Both the position numbers and the translations under genes were made by a program. This document shows, in pieces, positions 10,656 through 21,179 of a DNA stretch of 64,000 bases. Origin of the DNA: Methanobacteriaceae archaeon (GTDB lineage: Archaea; Methanobacteriota; Methanobacteria; Methanobacteriales; Methanobacteriaceae). The stretch spans positions 144,670 to 208,669 of the forward strand of contig JAUSNX010000012.1 in the NCBI GenBank assembly GCA_030656015.1, written 5' to 3'. The notes under the pieces were generated by a model. It made no database searches, was not told the origin of the DNA, and saw only the letters and a list, made by a program, of their open reading frames with translations. How positions within the stretch are numbered: position 1 is the first letter of the stretch; every line of letters starts with the position of its first letter.

Positions 10656-10831
10656 GTTTAACCCCCGATAATCGGAATTTTTATAACAAAATTTCTATAT
10701 TCTTTAAAACATATAAATAAATTGAAAAAATTTTGATGTTGATTAATTATTTAAAGATGATTTATCAATTAAAAAGAACTAATAAACATTAGATTTGAAA
10801 TTAAAGAATACCTAAATGCAATTAATTAAAA

Positions 10832-11731
10832 ATGTGTTTTGATTATATGAAAGAAAAAACACCTAAAGCATTGGAATTTATGCAAAAAATACAGCGCACC
10901 ATGACCAAATATCGTGGTAAAGTCAGTAATTCTGAGTTTAATGCCTCAGATTTTGAATTACTTCCTGTAGAAATTATAATTCCAGATTTAGATCCTTTAT
11001 TTCATGATTATCGCATTGTTAATCTTTCAGATATCCATCTAGGCCAGTGGATAACCCCCCACCATTTAGAAGGAATTGTGGAACTAGTAAATCAGCAAAA
11101 TCCTGATATTATAACTATAACTGGTGATTTTGTCTCCTATATTCTCGATGAAGTCGAAAAACCCCTGGAAAGGCTATTAAAACTTCTATATCCCAAAGAT
11201 ATTTCTCTGGCCGTCTTAGGTAATCACGACCACTGGCTTGGTGCAGATAGAATAAGAAACATTCTACAAAATTGTGATATAACTGATGTCAGTAACGATG
11301 TTTTCACCTTGAAAAGAGCATCAGCTGATAATAATGCAGTTTTACACATTGCTGGAGTGGATAGTGTCATGCTAGGCAAGCATCGTCTTGATCTGGTTAT
11401 GGAAAAGATTCCTTCAGAAGGACCAGCCATATTATTAGCCCATGAACCTGACTTTGCAGATGTGAGTTCCATAACTGGGCGATTTGGCCTTCAAATTTCG
11501 GGACACTCCCATGGAGGCCAATTCATTATTCCCGGACTGGGAACTATGATTAGAGGCCCTCATTTTATTAAATACCCATTAGGGAAGTACCAAGTAGGAG
11601 ACATGATCCAGTACACCAGCAGAGGATTAGGAACCAATGTTTTCTGGTTTAGAATTAACTGTCCCCCCGAAATAACTATTTTTCATCTTAAAAGTCCCGA
11701 GGTAGATGATGAACAAGTCAGACAAGAATAA
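10832..11731 (+). CDS. Metallophosphoesterase (YkuE-like calcineurin superfamily)
   Basis: A 299-residue two-metal phosphoesterase. The motifs appear in order: LSDIHLG (D67, H69), TITGDF (D99), LGNHDHW (N131, H132), AHEPD and SGHSHGGQF. A polar N-terminal 60 residues without a membrane segment precedes the catalytic domain. YkuE-like family members act on phosphate esters including envelope lipids; the substrate here is unknown. No convincing ribosome site precedes the ATG at 10832, so the start could be the Met six codons later. It overlaps the next gene by 23 bases, implying one operon and coupled translation with a membrane phosphodiesterase. Confidence 0.85.
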   Translation: MCFDYMKEKTPKALEFMQKIQRTMTKYRGKVSNSEFNASDFELLPVEIIIPDLDPLFHDYRIVNLSDIHLGQWITPHHLEGIVELVNQQNPDIITITGDFVSYILDEVEKPLERLLKLLYPKDISLAVLGNHDHWLGADRIRNILQNCDITDVSNDVFTLKRASADNNAVLHIAGVDSVMLGKHRLDLVMEKIPSEGPAILLAHEPDFADVSSITGRFGLQISGHSHGGQFIIPGLGTMIRGPHFIKYPLGKYQVGDMIQYTSRGLGTNVFWFRINCPPEITIFHLKSPEVDDEQVRQE

Positions 11732-13889
11732 TATTAAAAATAGCCAGGCCACTGCAAGCCATTCCCCTGAGGGCAAAAAATCTCTTAAAAGTTATTATGA
11801 TCCAAAAAGGCCATCTTTAGTCAGCTTTTTAGTTCGTACCATTATTCTATGGATAGGAGAAGTTTTAGGGTTTATTTTAATAGCTCACCTGTCAGTTGGC
11901 CTTAGCATAGATAACTGGGTTACCGCAGCAGCAGTGGTAGGTATTTTAGGAATTATAAATGCACTTTTCTGGCCAATTCTATCGAGGATTTTTCTTCCAT
12001 TCCTAGTTTATACAATAGGAATTGGTTCTCTCATAATCAATGGAATTTTAATATGGCTAATAAGTAATGTTGTTCCTGGAATCACTATCGAAGGATGGGC
12101 CTTAATCCTTACTCCTTTAGGAATGGCATTTATTACCACTATTCTATCTGCAATCATAACTTTAGATGATGATACTTCTTATTATAGGGCTGTTTTGAGA
12201 AGAAATATAAAAAATAAATCCAAAAATCCTAAAAATTATCCAGGAGTTCTTTTTTTAGAAATTGATGGTCTTTCTGAAGAAATTTTAAAAGAAGCTATTG
12301 AACTCGGGCACATGCCCACCTTGGCCAGATGGATAGAAGATGGAATTCATAAAATTATCCCTTGGGAAACCGATCTCTCCAGCCAAACCGGAGCCAGCCA
12401 GGCCGGAATATTGCATGGCAATAACAAAAACCTTCCGGCATTTCGCTGGGTGGAAAAGATAAATAAAAATAAAATAATGGTTTCTACCGGCCTTTCTGAC
12501 GCATCAATCATAGAAAAGCGTATTTCCAATGGTAAAGGCCTTATGGCTGAAAATGGAGCCAGCCGCTCTAATTTATTTTCTGGTGATGCAGAAGACGTTA
12601 TATTTACTTACAGTAAGTTAAAAAATCTTAAAAAATTCTACAATTCGACCTGGTATTATTTTTATTCTAGTCCGTCTAATTTCGCCCGTATTGTGATTTT
12701 GTTCTTCTTTGATGCCTTTTTAGAAATTGGTTCCCAGTTAGTTCACTGGATTAAAGATATTAATCCCCGCTTAAGAAGAGGATTCGTCTATGCCTTCGTA
12801 AGAGCAGGTGCGAATGTTTTATTAAGAGAAATAACCACCCAGACACTTATTGGTGATATGTTAGCTTCAGATATTGATGTGGCTTATTCCACATACTTAG
12901 GATACGACGAAATTGCTCATCACTCTGGGGTGAGGGATTTTGATGCATTTTATGCCCTTAAAGGACTGGACCGGCAATTTAAGAGGCTGGAGAATGCTGC
13001 AAGATATACTAAAAGAAACTATTATTTCGTGATCCAATCTGATCACGGGCAGACCAATGGCGCTACATTTAAACAAAGATATAATATGAGTTTAGAAGAT
13101 TTAGTGAGAACATTACTCCCCTTAGAAATTAATATTTACAGTGAACTATCCTCCAATGAAGACCACTTTTCTCAAGCATTTACCTCCCCATTAGAGACTG
13201 GAAAAAAATATGTGAGAGAAAAAAAGGATTATGCAACTGATAAAAGTAGAGGTGCTGTGGACAATACCTTGGAGAATATTAAAAATAGTCCTCTGGGTAA
13301 AGGGAAGGTTTTAGAATATATTCAAAATTATGAAGTCTCTCAAAATCAATCACCAACAACTGCTGAAGAAGCAGAAGTTATTGTCCTAGCTTCTGGAAAT
13401 TTAGGCCTAATTTATCTAACTAAATGGGAAGAAAGATTGACTTACGAAGATATAACTAGAATATTTCCAGATTTAATCCCCGGATTGGTGCAGCACGATG
13501 GGATAGGATTTATAATGGTCCAATCCCACGAATTAGGTCCATTAGCCATTGGAAAAGAAGGAATTTATTATTTAAATCAAAACAAAGTGGAAGGAAAAAA
13601 TCCACTGGCAAACTTCGGTGCGAGTTCAGCTAAACACCTATTGCGAAGTGATAAATTCGAATATGCCCCTGATATCTGGGTAAACAGCTTTTATGATCCT
13701 GAAAAGAATGAAGTAGCTGCTTTTGAAGAGTTAATTGGAAGTCACGGAGGTTTAGGTGGAGGACAATCCAAACCATTTATTATGTGTCCCTCCCATTGGA
13801 AATTAGAAGAAGATAAAATTATAGGTGCTGAACATCTACATAGGATTTTAAAAGATAAAATAAATCAGATTCAAAAAAATAAACATTAA
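11709..13889 (+). CDS. Membrane phosphodiesterase/nucleotide pyrophosphatase-like protein with N-terminal holin-4-2-like domain
   Basis: A 726-residue fusion. Residues 30-155 carry about four membrane helices with the pattern GIINALFWPI...LIINGILIWLISNVVPG, resembling the Phage_holin_4_2/Mmc1-like membrane family. Residues 180-726 form an alkaline-phosphatase-superfamily domain: EIDGLSEEIL, a T/S-rich catalytic region SSQTGASQAG, YLGYDEIAHHSG, IQSDHGQTNG and GSHGGLGGGQSKPF supply the usual Asp/His metal ligands. I infer a membrane-tethered phosphodiesterase acting on lipid or polymer head groups; it is uncertain which side of the membrane the domain faces. GAGGT sits five bases before the second of two adjacent ATGs, so I start at 11709. 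It overlaps the upstream phosphoesterase. Confidence 0.75.
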   Translation: MNKSDKNNIKNSQATASHSPEGKKSLKSYYDPKRPSLVSFLVRTIILWIGEVLGFILIAHLSVGLSIDNWVTAAAVVGILGIINALFWPILSRIFLPFLVYTIGIGSLIINGILIWLISNVVPGITIEGWALILTPLGMAFITTILSAIITLDDDTSYYRAVLRRNIKNKSKNPKNYPGVLFLEIDGLSEEILKEAIELGHMPTLARWIEDGIHKIIPWETDLSSQTGASQAGILHGNNKNLPAFRWVEKINKNKIMVSTGLSDASIIEKRISNGKGLMAENGASRSNLFSGDAEDVIFTYSKLKNLKKFYNSTWYYFYSSPSNFARIVILFFFDAFLEIGSQLVHWIKDINPRLRRGFVYAFVRAGANVLLREITTQTLIGDMLASDIDVAYSTYLGYDEIAHHSGVRDFDAFYALKGLDRQFKRLENAARYTKRNYYFVIQSDHGQTNGATFKQRYNMSLEDLVRTLLPLEINIYSELSSNEDHFSQAFTSPLETGKKYVREKKDYATDKSRGAVDNTLENIKNSPLGKGKVLEYIQNYEVSQNQSPTTAEEAEVIVLASGNLGLIYLTKWEERLTYEDITRIFPDLIPGLVQHDGIGFIMVQSHELGPLAIGKEGIYYLNQNKVEGKNPLANFGASSAKHLLRSDKFEYAPDIWVNSFYDPEKNEVAAFEELIGSHGGLGGGQSKPFIMCPSHWKLEEDKIIGAEHLHRILKDKINQIQKNKH

Positions 13890-14317
13890 ACAATCTTTTA
13901 AAATCAAGTATTTCTATTTTTTACAGATATTTATCTAAATTCTTGATTTATGGATACTTTTCAATTTTTATTGTTTTTTATTAATTTTTTATGGTGTTTA
14001 TGGCGTTTTCTAGGTTCCTAAGTCAATAACGAGTATCTGCATTACCTTTATGTACAGTGGAATTTTTAAAATCCCTATTAATACAAACCATCCTTTGAAG
14101 TCCCCATTTCTTTAAAGACTTTCTCATTAGAGATTTGGTAAATCTTCATAGTTACACTTGAAATGTACCTCTTTATTTATATAATTCTATTATTTTTTTT
14201 GAGTTTGTAGATATAAAATGTAAGGAAGTTATCAAAATGATTTATTAATGCCAATAGTTTAATAAACCATATAAACACTCAAAAAACCTATTAAAGCACT
14301 TTTAGGGAGAAAAAATA
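13890..14317. other. Intergenic region with T-rich 3' end signal and promoter
   Basis: 428 bases without a convincing gene. The first 130 bases are T-rich (several runs of five or six T between 13915 and 13995), which fits archaeal transcription termination after the phosphodiesterase gene. The middle (about 14000-14200) is less AT-rich than the flanks but has no open frame with a ribosome site. The last 60 bases hold a TATA-like element and the GGGAG ribosome site of the next gene. Confidence 0.4.
14269..14277 (+). promoter_or_regulatory. Putative TATA box of the iron-sulfur flavoprotein gene
   Basis: CATATAAAC lies about 45 bases before the ATG at 14318. With a start site about 25 bases further on, this leaves a short leader carrying GGGAG. 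It was picked by eye; no start site is known. Confidence 0.35.
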
Positions 14318-14887
14318 ATGAAAAAAGTTCTTATGTTATGTGCCAGCCCACGGCCCCACGGAAATACTGCTCAAGTTCTGGAAGAATGTGCCAGCGTTAT
14401 AGAAGAAGAAGGTTTAGAAGTTGAAACCATCTCATTTATTGGAAAAAACATTAGATCATGCATTGCTTGTCAAAAATGTCGTGAATTAGGCGAATGTGTT
14501 CTCAATGACGGATTAAATGATATCATTGCCAAAATTAGAGAATCCTATGGCTTCATTGTAGGTTCCCCAGTTTACTTTGGAACTGCTCGGGGAGATATAA
14601 TGTCTGCCTTGCAAAGAATAGGATATATGTCCATGGCCACGGATAATTTCCTATCTTGGAAAGTAGGAGGTCCTATAGCTGTGGCCCGAAGAGGAGGACA
14701 CACCAGTACCTTGCAAGAAATGTTAATGTTCTTCTTTATCAATGATATGATTGTTCCTGGTTCAAATTACTGGAATATGGTCTTTGGATTGGCTCCCAGT
14801 GATGTTCAGAGTGATGATGAAGGAATGGAGACCATTAGACGTTTTGGCCGCAATGTGGCCCTTTTGATTGAGAAGATTGGGGATTGA
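14318..14887 (+). CDS. Iron-sulfur flavoprotein (Isf-like, NADPH-dependent FMN reductase fold)
   Basis: A 189-residue flavodoxin-fold protein. The N-terminal FMN phosphate loop is CASPRPHGNTAQ (8-19). Next is SCIACQKCRELGEC with cysteines 48, 51, 54 and 60, spaced CX2CX2CX5C. This is the compact 4Fe-4S motif of Methanosarcina Isf. GSPVYFGTARG (about 88-98) is the second flavin-binding segment. Isf proteins move electrons from ferredoxin and reduce O2 or H2O2. The ATG is preceded by TTTTAGGGAGAA. Context suggests a stand-alone redox enzyme, possibly for oxidative stress; the physiological acceptor is unknown. Confidence 0.88.
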   Translation: MKKVLMLCASPRPHGNTAQVLEECASVIEEEGLEVETISFIGKNIRSCIACQKCRELGECVLNDGLNDIIAKIRESYGFIVGSPVYFGTARGDIMSALQRIGYMSMATDNFLSWKVGGPIAVARRGGHTSTLQEMLMFFFINDMIVPGSNYWNMVFGLAPSDVQSDDEGMETIRRFGRNVALLIEKIGD

Positions 14888-14956
14888 ATTATTGCCAATT
14901 TAACTATTTAAAGCAAAAATTGCAAGAAATTTTAAATAACTAAAAAGGAGTAAATT

Positions 14957-15048
14957 ATGGAAAATAATTTAATATTTGGAAATTTTGGCCAATTATTAAG
15001 TCTCTTTTGGTTATAGGAGGAATTTATTTCATTGTAACTTCTTTTTAA
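14957..15048 (+). pseudogene. Tiny membrane peptide gene needing a -1 frameshift (or a broken gene)
   Basis: An ATG at 14957 preceded by AAAAAGGAG opens a 19-codon frame (MENNLIFGNFGQ...) ending at TAG 15014-15016. In the -1 frame, reading from TTT at 14983 gives a clean hydrophobic segment (FWPIIKSLLVIGGIYFIV) to a TAA at 15046-15048. The join falls exactly on A AAT TTT (14980-14986), a textbook -1 slippery heptamer. A -1 shift would give a 30-residue single-helix membrane peptide. The alternatives are an inactivating indel or a sequencing error. It follows the iron-sulfur flavoprotein gene on the same strand. Confidence 0.4.
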
Positions 15049-15050
15049 AA

Positions 15051-15075
15051 AAATGGTTTCAGTAAGAAATCATTT
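15051..15075. terminator. Hairpin between convergent genes
   Basis: AAATGGTTTC and GAAATCATTT form a 10-base stem with one mismatch and a five-base loop. The hairpin sits in the 36 bases between the tiny membrane gene and the convergent GTPase gene. It could act as a bidirectional end signal, but no long T run follows. Confidence 0.35.
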
Positions 15076-15084
15076 TGGAGTCTA

Positions 15085-16272
15085 CTATCGACAAATAATA
15101 CTTATAATATCGCCATCTTCTAATTCATGATCACTGCCCACCCGCATATTCTTACGGGCATCCACAGCATGCAAAAACTTCTCACCAATATCTGTATGAA
15201 TCACATAGGCCATTTCCCTTGGTTTAGATCCTTTAGAGATTAATATAGCATCGGGTAAAACATTTCCTTTCTGATCACATAGTTTGTGTTCATCTTCCAC
15301 TGGATAAACCACGATCATATTCAAAAGGTCAAATACTGCTTCATTTAATGCTCTTTGAACACCAGTACTGCCGTATTTTTTCAAAACATTTGCTCGAATA
15401 TATTCCAGGGCCTTTTTCTGGTTTTCACTGAGTTTATCCGTTTCCAATATTTGGAAATCGTCATCTCCTGAATGATAACTTATAAGACCGGCCTGGGCCG
15501 CTCGGGTAAGAGCCATTTCTGATTCAGCTGAGGCAGGAATTACATGAGGATATTTTTCCTGTAATCGTTTGATATTCTCAGCTGATGTGGGTAAATCCGC
15601 CTTATTGGCCACGATTATAGTCGGCTTGGCGATTTTAAGAAGTTTTCCTAAAAATTCAACTAGTTCTTCTTTTTCCCATGTGGTGTAATCTGTTTCCATT
15701 TCTCTTCGAGCTTCTAAAATGTCTTCCAAGAGTATTCCTGTCCCTGAAAGCTGTTCATGTAGTACTTTACCCATATCCAACCTTTCAGACATGGCTTTTC
15801 TTACTAAACGTTCCCAGTTCCTTTCCACAATGGCATACAACCACATGGTGACTTCTGTTTCTAGAAAATCGACATCATCCAGAGGATCATAGGTACCAGC
15901 TTCTACTGGCCTTCCTTCTTCATCTGTGGAACCTGAGGCATCTATAACATGTATCAATACTTTGGCCTGGCGAAGATCGTCCAAAAATTTGTTCCCTAAT
16001 CCCCTGCCTTCATGGGCCCCTGGAACCAGGCCCGCCACGTCAATTAATTCTACAGGTATTAATCGTACTCCTTCTTCACATTTTGAATTTTTAGGACTGC
16101 ATTCTACTTCTAATTCCTTACATGGACATTTGGTATCCACATGCGAGACTGCTTTATTGGCATCTATAGTAGTAAATGGATATCCGGCCACTTCGGCCTC
16201 AGAAAGTGTGGCTGAGTTAAATAATGATGATTTTCCAACGTTTGGTTTTCCGGTAACTGCAATCTGGAGCAT
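15085..16272 (-). CDS. YchF/Obg-like translation-associated GTPase with TGS domain
   Basis: A 395-residue P-loop protein. The Walker A/G1 motif is [11 protein letters not shown] (8-18), the DxAG motif is [18 protein letters not shown], and the NKxD motif is VANKADLP. The C-terminal TGS domain is the segment [20 protein letters not shown] to the end. A Cys-containing insert ([17 protein letters not shown]) follows switch I and could bind a metal. This is the archaeal branch of YchF/OLA1-type GTPases, which associate with ribosomes; nucleotide preference (GTP or ATP) cannot be fixed here, although NKAD favours GTP. GTGATACC precedes the ATG. Confidence 0.9.
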   Translation of the reverse strand: MLQIAVTGKPNVGKSSLFNSATLSEAEVAGYPFTTIDANKAVSHVDTKCPCKELEVECSPKNSKCEEGVRLIPVELIDVAGLVPGAHEGRGLGNKFLDDLRQAKVLIHVIDASGSTDEEGRPVEAGTYDPLDDVDFLETEVTMWLYAIVERNWERLVRKAMSERLDMGKVLHEQLSGTGILLEDILEARREMETDYTTWEKEELVEFLGKLLKIAKPTIIVANKADLPTSAENIKRLQEKYPHVIPASAESEMALTRAAQAGLISYHSGDDDFQILETDKLSENQKKALEYIRANVLKKYGSTGVQRALNEAVFDLLNMIVVYPVEDEHKLCDQKGNVLPDAILISKGSKPREMAYVIHTDIGEKFLHAVDARKNMRVGSDHELEDGDIISIICR

Positions 16273-16517
16273 GGTATCACTTTTTTATTAGATAAATTAA
16301 ATCCTGTTTTTATTAAAATATTTAAAGAAGTATAAAAATTGAAATTTATAAATTACTTGAATATTTACATATCAACTTAGTAATATAATATGAATATAGA
16401 TTTATATTAAATTAATTAAATAAATTGTTCTTAATTGCGTATGTAAATTTTTTAATTGTTATAATTCAATTAATAATAATTCAATATTACGATTTAAATA
16501 TCATGGAGACTAATTAA

Positions 16518-17156
16518 ATGTCAAAACTTTATATAGCCGGCATAGGGCCGGGTTCTGCTGATTATGTAACTCCAGCCACTAGAAAAGCAGTTAAATCAGC
16601 TAAAATAACCATTGGAAGTAAAAGGGCACTAGAACTATTTCCAGAGGCCAATGAAGTGGTTCCATTGAATGTCAAAGACGTGCAGGAGAAATTAGAAATG
16701 GCCGTGGATATGGTTCATGATGGAAAAAGCGTTTGTGTCCTTTCAACCGGTGATCCTGGATTTTCAGGCGTTTTAAAACCGATAAAAAGAATAATTAAAG
16801 AAAAAGGATTAGAAAATAAAATTAATCTAGAAGTTATTCCGGGTATAAGCTCCTTACAGCTATGTGCAGCACGCCAGGAGATACCCTGGGACGAAGCAGA
16901 CCTTATGACATTCCATGGGCGTGAAAATTCCCTGGAAGTAATAAATATCCTGAATAATGGCCGGCCCACCATTGCACTTCCTTCTCGCAGCACAGCAGAC
17001 ATGGCCCAATTTTTACTGGATAATGGAGTGAATCCCCAGAGAAAAGTGGCCATCGGCGAACGTTTAAGTTACACAGACGAAAAATTAGTCACCAGCACCC
17101 TGGAAGAAGTGGCCCAGAGTGATTTCACATATATGTGTGTTATGGTGATTTATTAG
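16518..17156 (+). CDS. cbiE: Cobalt-precorrin-7 (C5)-methyltransferase CbiE
   Basis: A 212-residue S-adenosylmethionine-dependent methyltransferase of the tetrapyrrole family acting in anaerobic cobamide synthesis. The N-terminal YIAGIGPGSADYVTPA is the family fingerprint. VCVLSTGDPGFSG is the SAM-binding loop, followed by VIPGISSLQLCAA. GGAG lies nine bases before the ATG. It is a stand-alone CbiE without a fused CbiT. Methanogens need cobamides for the Mtr methyltransferase. Other cobamide genes are not adjacent. Confidence 0.93.
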   Translation: MSKLYIAGIGPGSADYVTPATRKAVKSAKITIGSKRALELFPEANEVVPLNVKDVQEKLEMAVDMVHDGKSVCVLSTGDPGFSGVLKPIKRIIKEKGLENKINLEVIPGISSLQLCAARQEIPWDEADLMTFHGRENSLEVINILNNGRPTIALPSRSTADMAQFLLDNGVNPQRKVAIGERLSYTDEKLVTSTLEEVAQSDFTYMCVMVIY

Positions 17157-17263
17157 ATAAATAAAAGTAAAATAAAACTTAATTTGAAATAAGGTGCTTT
17201 ATTCATTATTTCAATTAATATTTATTTGAATTTCAAAAAAATTGTTATATAAAATTGTTATAT

Positions 17264-17638
17264 TTATTCTAAACAAATTTCATCGTCTTCCTTACTCCAG
17301 GGCGGTGAGACCACACATAAAAACTTCAATTCAACATCAGAAATATTTTTTATAAATTGTATTTCACCGGGCGGGATGTAAACCGACTGTCCTGGCTCTA
17401 AGACGGCTTTTTCATCCCCAATATACATCAAACCTTTTCCTTCCAATATGAAATAAACTTCAGAAGATTTTTTCAATCGGTGTGGATGGGAAGACTCTTC
17501 AGGCCGCAAAATAGCATGAGCTATGCTACATTCCATTTTTATTTCCTTCTTTTCTCGGTCTGGATGCAATAACTCGCAAATAAATGTTCCATCCAACGTT
17601 TCAAAGTATCTTGCAGTTTTTAGATCTTTTATAATCAT
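17264..17638 (-). CDS. Small cupin domain protein
   Basis: A 124-residue single-domain cupin. Motif 1 is HPHRLKKSSEVYFILEGKG (two His and one Glu for a metal) and motif 2 is PGQSVYIPPGEIQFIKN, in which the usual second-motif His is replaced by Gln. Metal binding may therefore rest on the first motif. Start: the frame is open 25 codons further upstream, but the AT-rich extension has no domain character. The Met at 17638 begins MIIKDLKTARYFETLDGT, a usual cupin N-terminus, and follows GTTGATT. It lies downstream of the Hmd paralogue on the same strand. Ligand unknown. Confidence 0.8.
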   Translation of the reverse strand: MIIKDLKTARYFETLDGTFICELLHPDREKKEIKMECSIAHAILRPEESSHPHRLKKSSEVYFILEGKGLMYIGDEKAVLEPGQSVYIPPGEIQFIKNISDVELKFLCVVSPPWSKEDDEICLE

Positions 17639-17778
17639 AGAATCAACATCATTTTGAATGTTTAAATTAATAATTGGCCTATTTGAAATAGTATAGTTTA
17701 AAAAACAGAACAAATGAGAATAAAAATAATTTAACTGAAGCTAGAGTTTGATTAAAAGTAAAAAAGAAAATATTTGTT

Positions 17779-18804
17779 TTATTCAAACATTTTCCGCATA
17801 CATCTTCGGATGGTACCTTCAGCAGCCATTCCACCCATTAAATTCTGCAATTCATTGGCCAGGGCCTGTGCAGCCACCAAGTTGGTTGGTTGAATGGTTC
17901 CTTTTTGCACCCATTTATTTACGTTGTCATCCAGTTTTTCAAGAGTTTTTATTGCCGCATCCAGTTCTTCCTGTTCCTCGGATAAGTGCATGGATTTAGC
18001 ACTCTTAATTAGAAGTTCAGGGTTCATGGCTTTCAGCATTCCATTAACACCAGAGGTTTCTACCAGAGAAGCAATGGTCTGTAAGGTCATTAAAATTTGT
18101 TTTTCCACCATTTCTTCTGGGGCCTTAATAATCTGAGTACCCACATAGTAGTAATCCAGAACACCAGATAGTGTTACTGCAGTCACCAGCGATCCCATAT
18201 CTGCTACTGCTGAAGATACATCTGCGGGAACAATATAAGCGTCTTTTCCACAGCTTTCAGCTAGTTGCACACATTTTTGTATTTGTGCTTCAGTAGCAAT
18301 ATCCAGATCACTAGAGGAATGTCCACCAATAACATAGTGGCCATGCTGAGGAGTTCCAGGTACCGCTGCAGGGTGTAGGGAAGCTATTCCTATGTCTTTC
18401 CTATCTTTTCTCAGTTCACGCTCTAAAACATAGTATAATACTATAGGAGACACCGTACAAGTGTTGGCAATAATTCCGTTTTCAGGCATGTGTTTAGTAA
18501 TTTCTTTAGCAACTTCAAAGGTTTTTTTACCAAATGGAGTGAAAAGAACTGCTATTTCTGCATGTCTAGCTGCTTCTGCATCATCAGCAGTTACTTTGAC
18601 CCCTGCAGCTTCTACGATTTTCCAATGCTCATCACTTAACATTTCTCTATTTGGTTCAGCCAAGTAAACATCATGTCCTGCCTGAGCATATTCTATAGCC
18701 ATTCGGCTTCCACCATAAGGAGGTACTCCACCGTATTTCTCTGGTAATTTAAGTTGGTTCACATAAAGATCCTGATTTCCTGCACCATACACTGAAATTT
18801 TCAT
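17779..18804 (-). CDS. Hmd-related protein (H2-forming methylene-H4MPT dehydrogenase paralogue, HmdII type)
   Basis: A 341-residue paralogue of the [Fe]-hydrogenase Hmd. It has a Rossmann start (ISVYGAGNQDLYVNQL), a glycine-rich GGVPPYGGSR and the conserved NTCTVSPIVLYYVLE, in which Cys116 corresponds to the Hmd cysteine that ligates the iron-guanylylpyridinol cofactor. The C-terminal half is helical, as in Hmd. HmdII/III proteins bind the FeGP cofactor but are not known to catalyse the Hmd reaction; regulatory roles have been proposed. GGTGAATTAA precedes the ATG. It stands next to a Get3/ArsA ATPase, an arrangement I recall from M. thermautotrophicus. Exact function unknown. Confidence 0.85.
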   Translation of the reverse strand: MKISVYGAGNQDLYVNQLKLPEKYGGVPPYGGSRMAIEYAQAGHDVYLAEPNREMLSDEHWKIVEAAGVKVTADDAEAARHAEIAVLFTPFGKKTFEVAKEITKHMPENGIIANTCTVSPIVLYYVLERELRKDRKDIGIASLHPAAVPGTPQHGHYVIGGHSSSDLDIATEAQIQKCVQLAESCGKDAYIVPADVSSAVADMGSLVTAVTLSGVLDYYYVGTQIIKAPEEMVEKQILMTLQTIASLVETSGVNGMLKAMNPELLIKSAKSMHLSEEQEELDAAIKTLEKLDDNVNKWVQKGTIQPTNLVAAQALANELQNLMGGMAAEGTIRRCMRKMFE

Positions 18805-19126
18805 TTAATTCACCACGAATAATTTTTTGTATCCTATTTTGCATCCTAAAATTTTTTCATTTATGCCTAAACAAAAATCTTATCTTATACTATATGCACC
18901 TAAACTACATATTAAAATTATATGGTTTAAATTTATAAACCCCTTTATAATTTCTGAAAAAATGGAAAAAAATAATAAAAATAACTATTTTTCTAATAAA
19001 TAAAAAAATTTCAATGATTGATTATTATTAATTAATAAGTTGGATTTACTTACAAATTTTAAAATAAATATTTAAAAAAATAGGAAATAATAAAAAGAAA
19101 ATAATAAAATATTATAAGATCATTAA
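18805..19126. other. Intergenic region upstream of the Hmd paralogue
   Basis: 322 bases, very AT-rich, with no gene. An interrupted palindrome with arms GGTTTA/TAAACC at 18924-18941 contains, on the minus strand, a TTTATAAA-type TATA element about 120 bases before the Hmd-paralogue start. It could be a promoter with an operator. Nothing else stands out. Confidence 0.35.
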
Positions 19127-20152
<1,026 letters not shown>

Positions 20153-20342
20153 CTATCCTCATTGGTCCTTTTTATTATTTGGATATATCGAATATATTAT
20201 ACTTACTTTTAAACTTATCTTATATCAAAGGCATAACATTATATTAAAATAAAATTATTAGAAAAATTGATTATCATGATTTTATTATTAAAAACACATT
20301 CTTTAACCATACTTGTTAAAAAGCATTTTAAGGCGATTATAA

Positions 20343-21131
20343 ATGGAAAATAAAGAAATTCCCGTTTTAAATATAGAAAAGGCCATTGAAAAGATGGAAG
20401 AATTTATAAAAATAAAAGTGAATGATTCTGGAACATCTGGAATTGTTCTAGGCCTTAGTGGAGGTATAGACTCCACGATAGTGGCTTATTTATCTCAGAA
20501 AGCATTAGGATCTTCCAATGTGCTTGGACTTATAATGCCCAGTGAAACTACCTCATCAGAGGATGTAGAGCACGCGGAAGTAATTGCTAAGCTACTGGGA
20601 ATTGAATATGAAATAATTCATATTGACCATTTGATCGAACCGTTCTATGATTTATGTTCTCATCAATCCAATGAGCTTGCTCGAGCCAATTTAAAAGCCA
20701 GAATAAGAATGATGGTTCTTTATTACCATTCCAATTCATTGAATAGATTAGTAGCAGGTACTGGTAACCTCAGTGAACTACTGGTAGGTTACTTCACTAA
20801 ATACGGAGATGGTGGAGTGGACATATTGCCTATTGGAGATTTATACAAGACTCATGTCCGAGAAGTGGCCAGAGGCCTGGAAGTTCCGTCCGAAATAATT
20901 GAAAAACCTCCCACTGCAGGCTTATGGCCTGGTCAGACCGATGAAGAAGAACTAGGAATGGAATATGCTGTTCTGGATGAAATTCTTCATTTAATGGTTG
21001 ATAAATCATTAGAAAATGATATAATTGCTAAGAAAATTAATTTACCAATTTCTGAAATTCAAAGAATAAGAGAGCGAGTAAAAAACTCCCAGCATAAAAT
21101 TTGCTCACCAGAAATACCACCCCTCAGATAA
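20343..21131 (+). CDS. nadE: NH3-dependent NAD+ synthetase NadE
   Basis: A 262-residue N-type ATP pyrophosphatase that amidates nicotinic acid adenine dinucleotide. The ATP loop is [15 protein letters not shown] (about 38-52). [21 protein letters not shown] and [14 protein letters not shown] are conserved in Nad[19 protein letters not shown] is the deamido-NAD site. There is no glutaminase domain, so it uses free ammonia, as in most archaea. The leader has only a partial site (AAGGCGATT) before the ATG. cutA follows 48 bases downstream on the same strand. Confidence 0.95.
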   Translation: MENKEIPVLNIEKAIEKMEEFIKIKVNDSGTSGIVLGLSGGIDSTIVAYLSQKALGSSNVLGLIMPSETTSSEDVEHAEVIAKLLGIEYEIIHIDHLIEPFYDLCSHQSNELARANLKARIRMMVLYYHSNSLNRLVAGTGNLSELLVGYFTKYGDGGVDILPIGDLYKTHVREVARGLEVPSEIIEKPPTAGLWPGQTDEEELGMEYAVLDEILHLMVDKSLENDIIAKKINLPISEIQRIRERVKNSQHKICSPEIPPLR

Positions 21132-21179
21132 AGATACTAATGAAAATTAATTATAATTCTTCCTAAAGGAGTTGATTAG

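Noticed and set aside
17779..18804. Calling this gene Hmd, the active [Fe]-hydrogenase
   Set aside because: The N-terminal motif (YGAGNQDLYVNQL) and spacing fit the Hmd-related group; the catalytic enzyme differs there, so only the paralogue name is supported.
20277..20354. 25-codon frame overlapping the nadE start
   Set aside because: No ribosome site, overlaps nadE out of frame, low-complexity composition.
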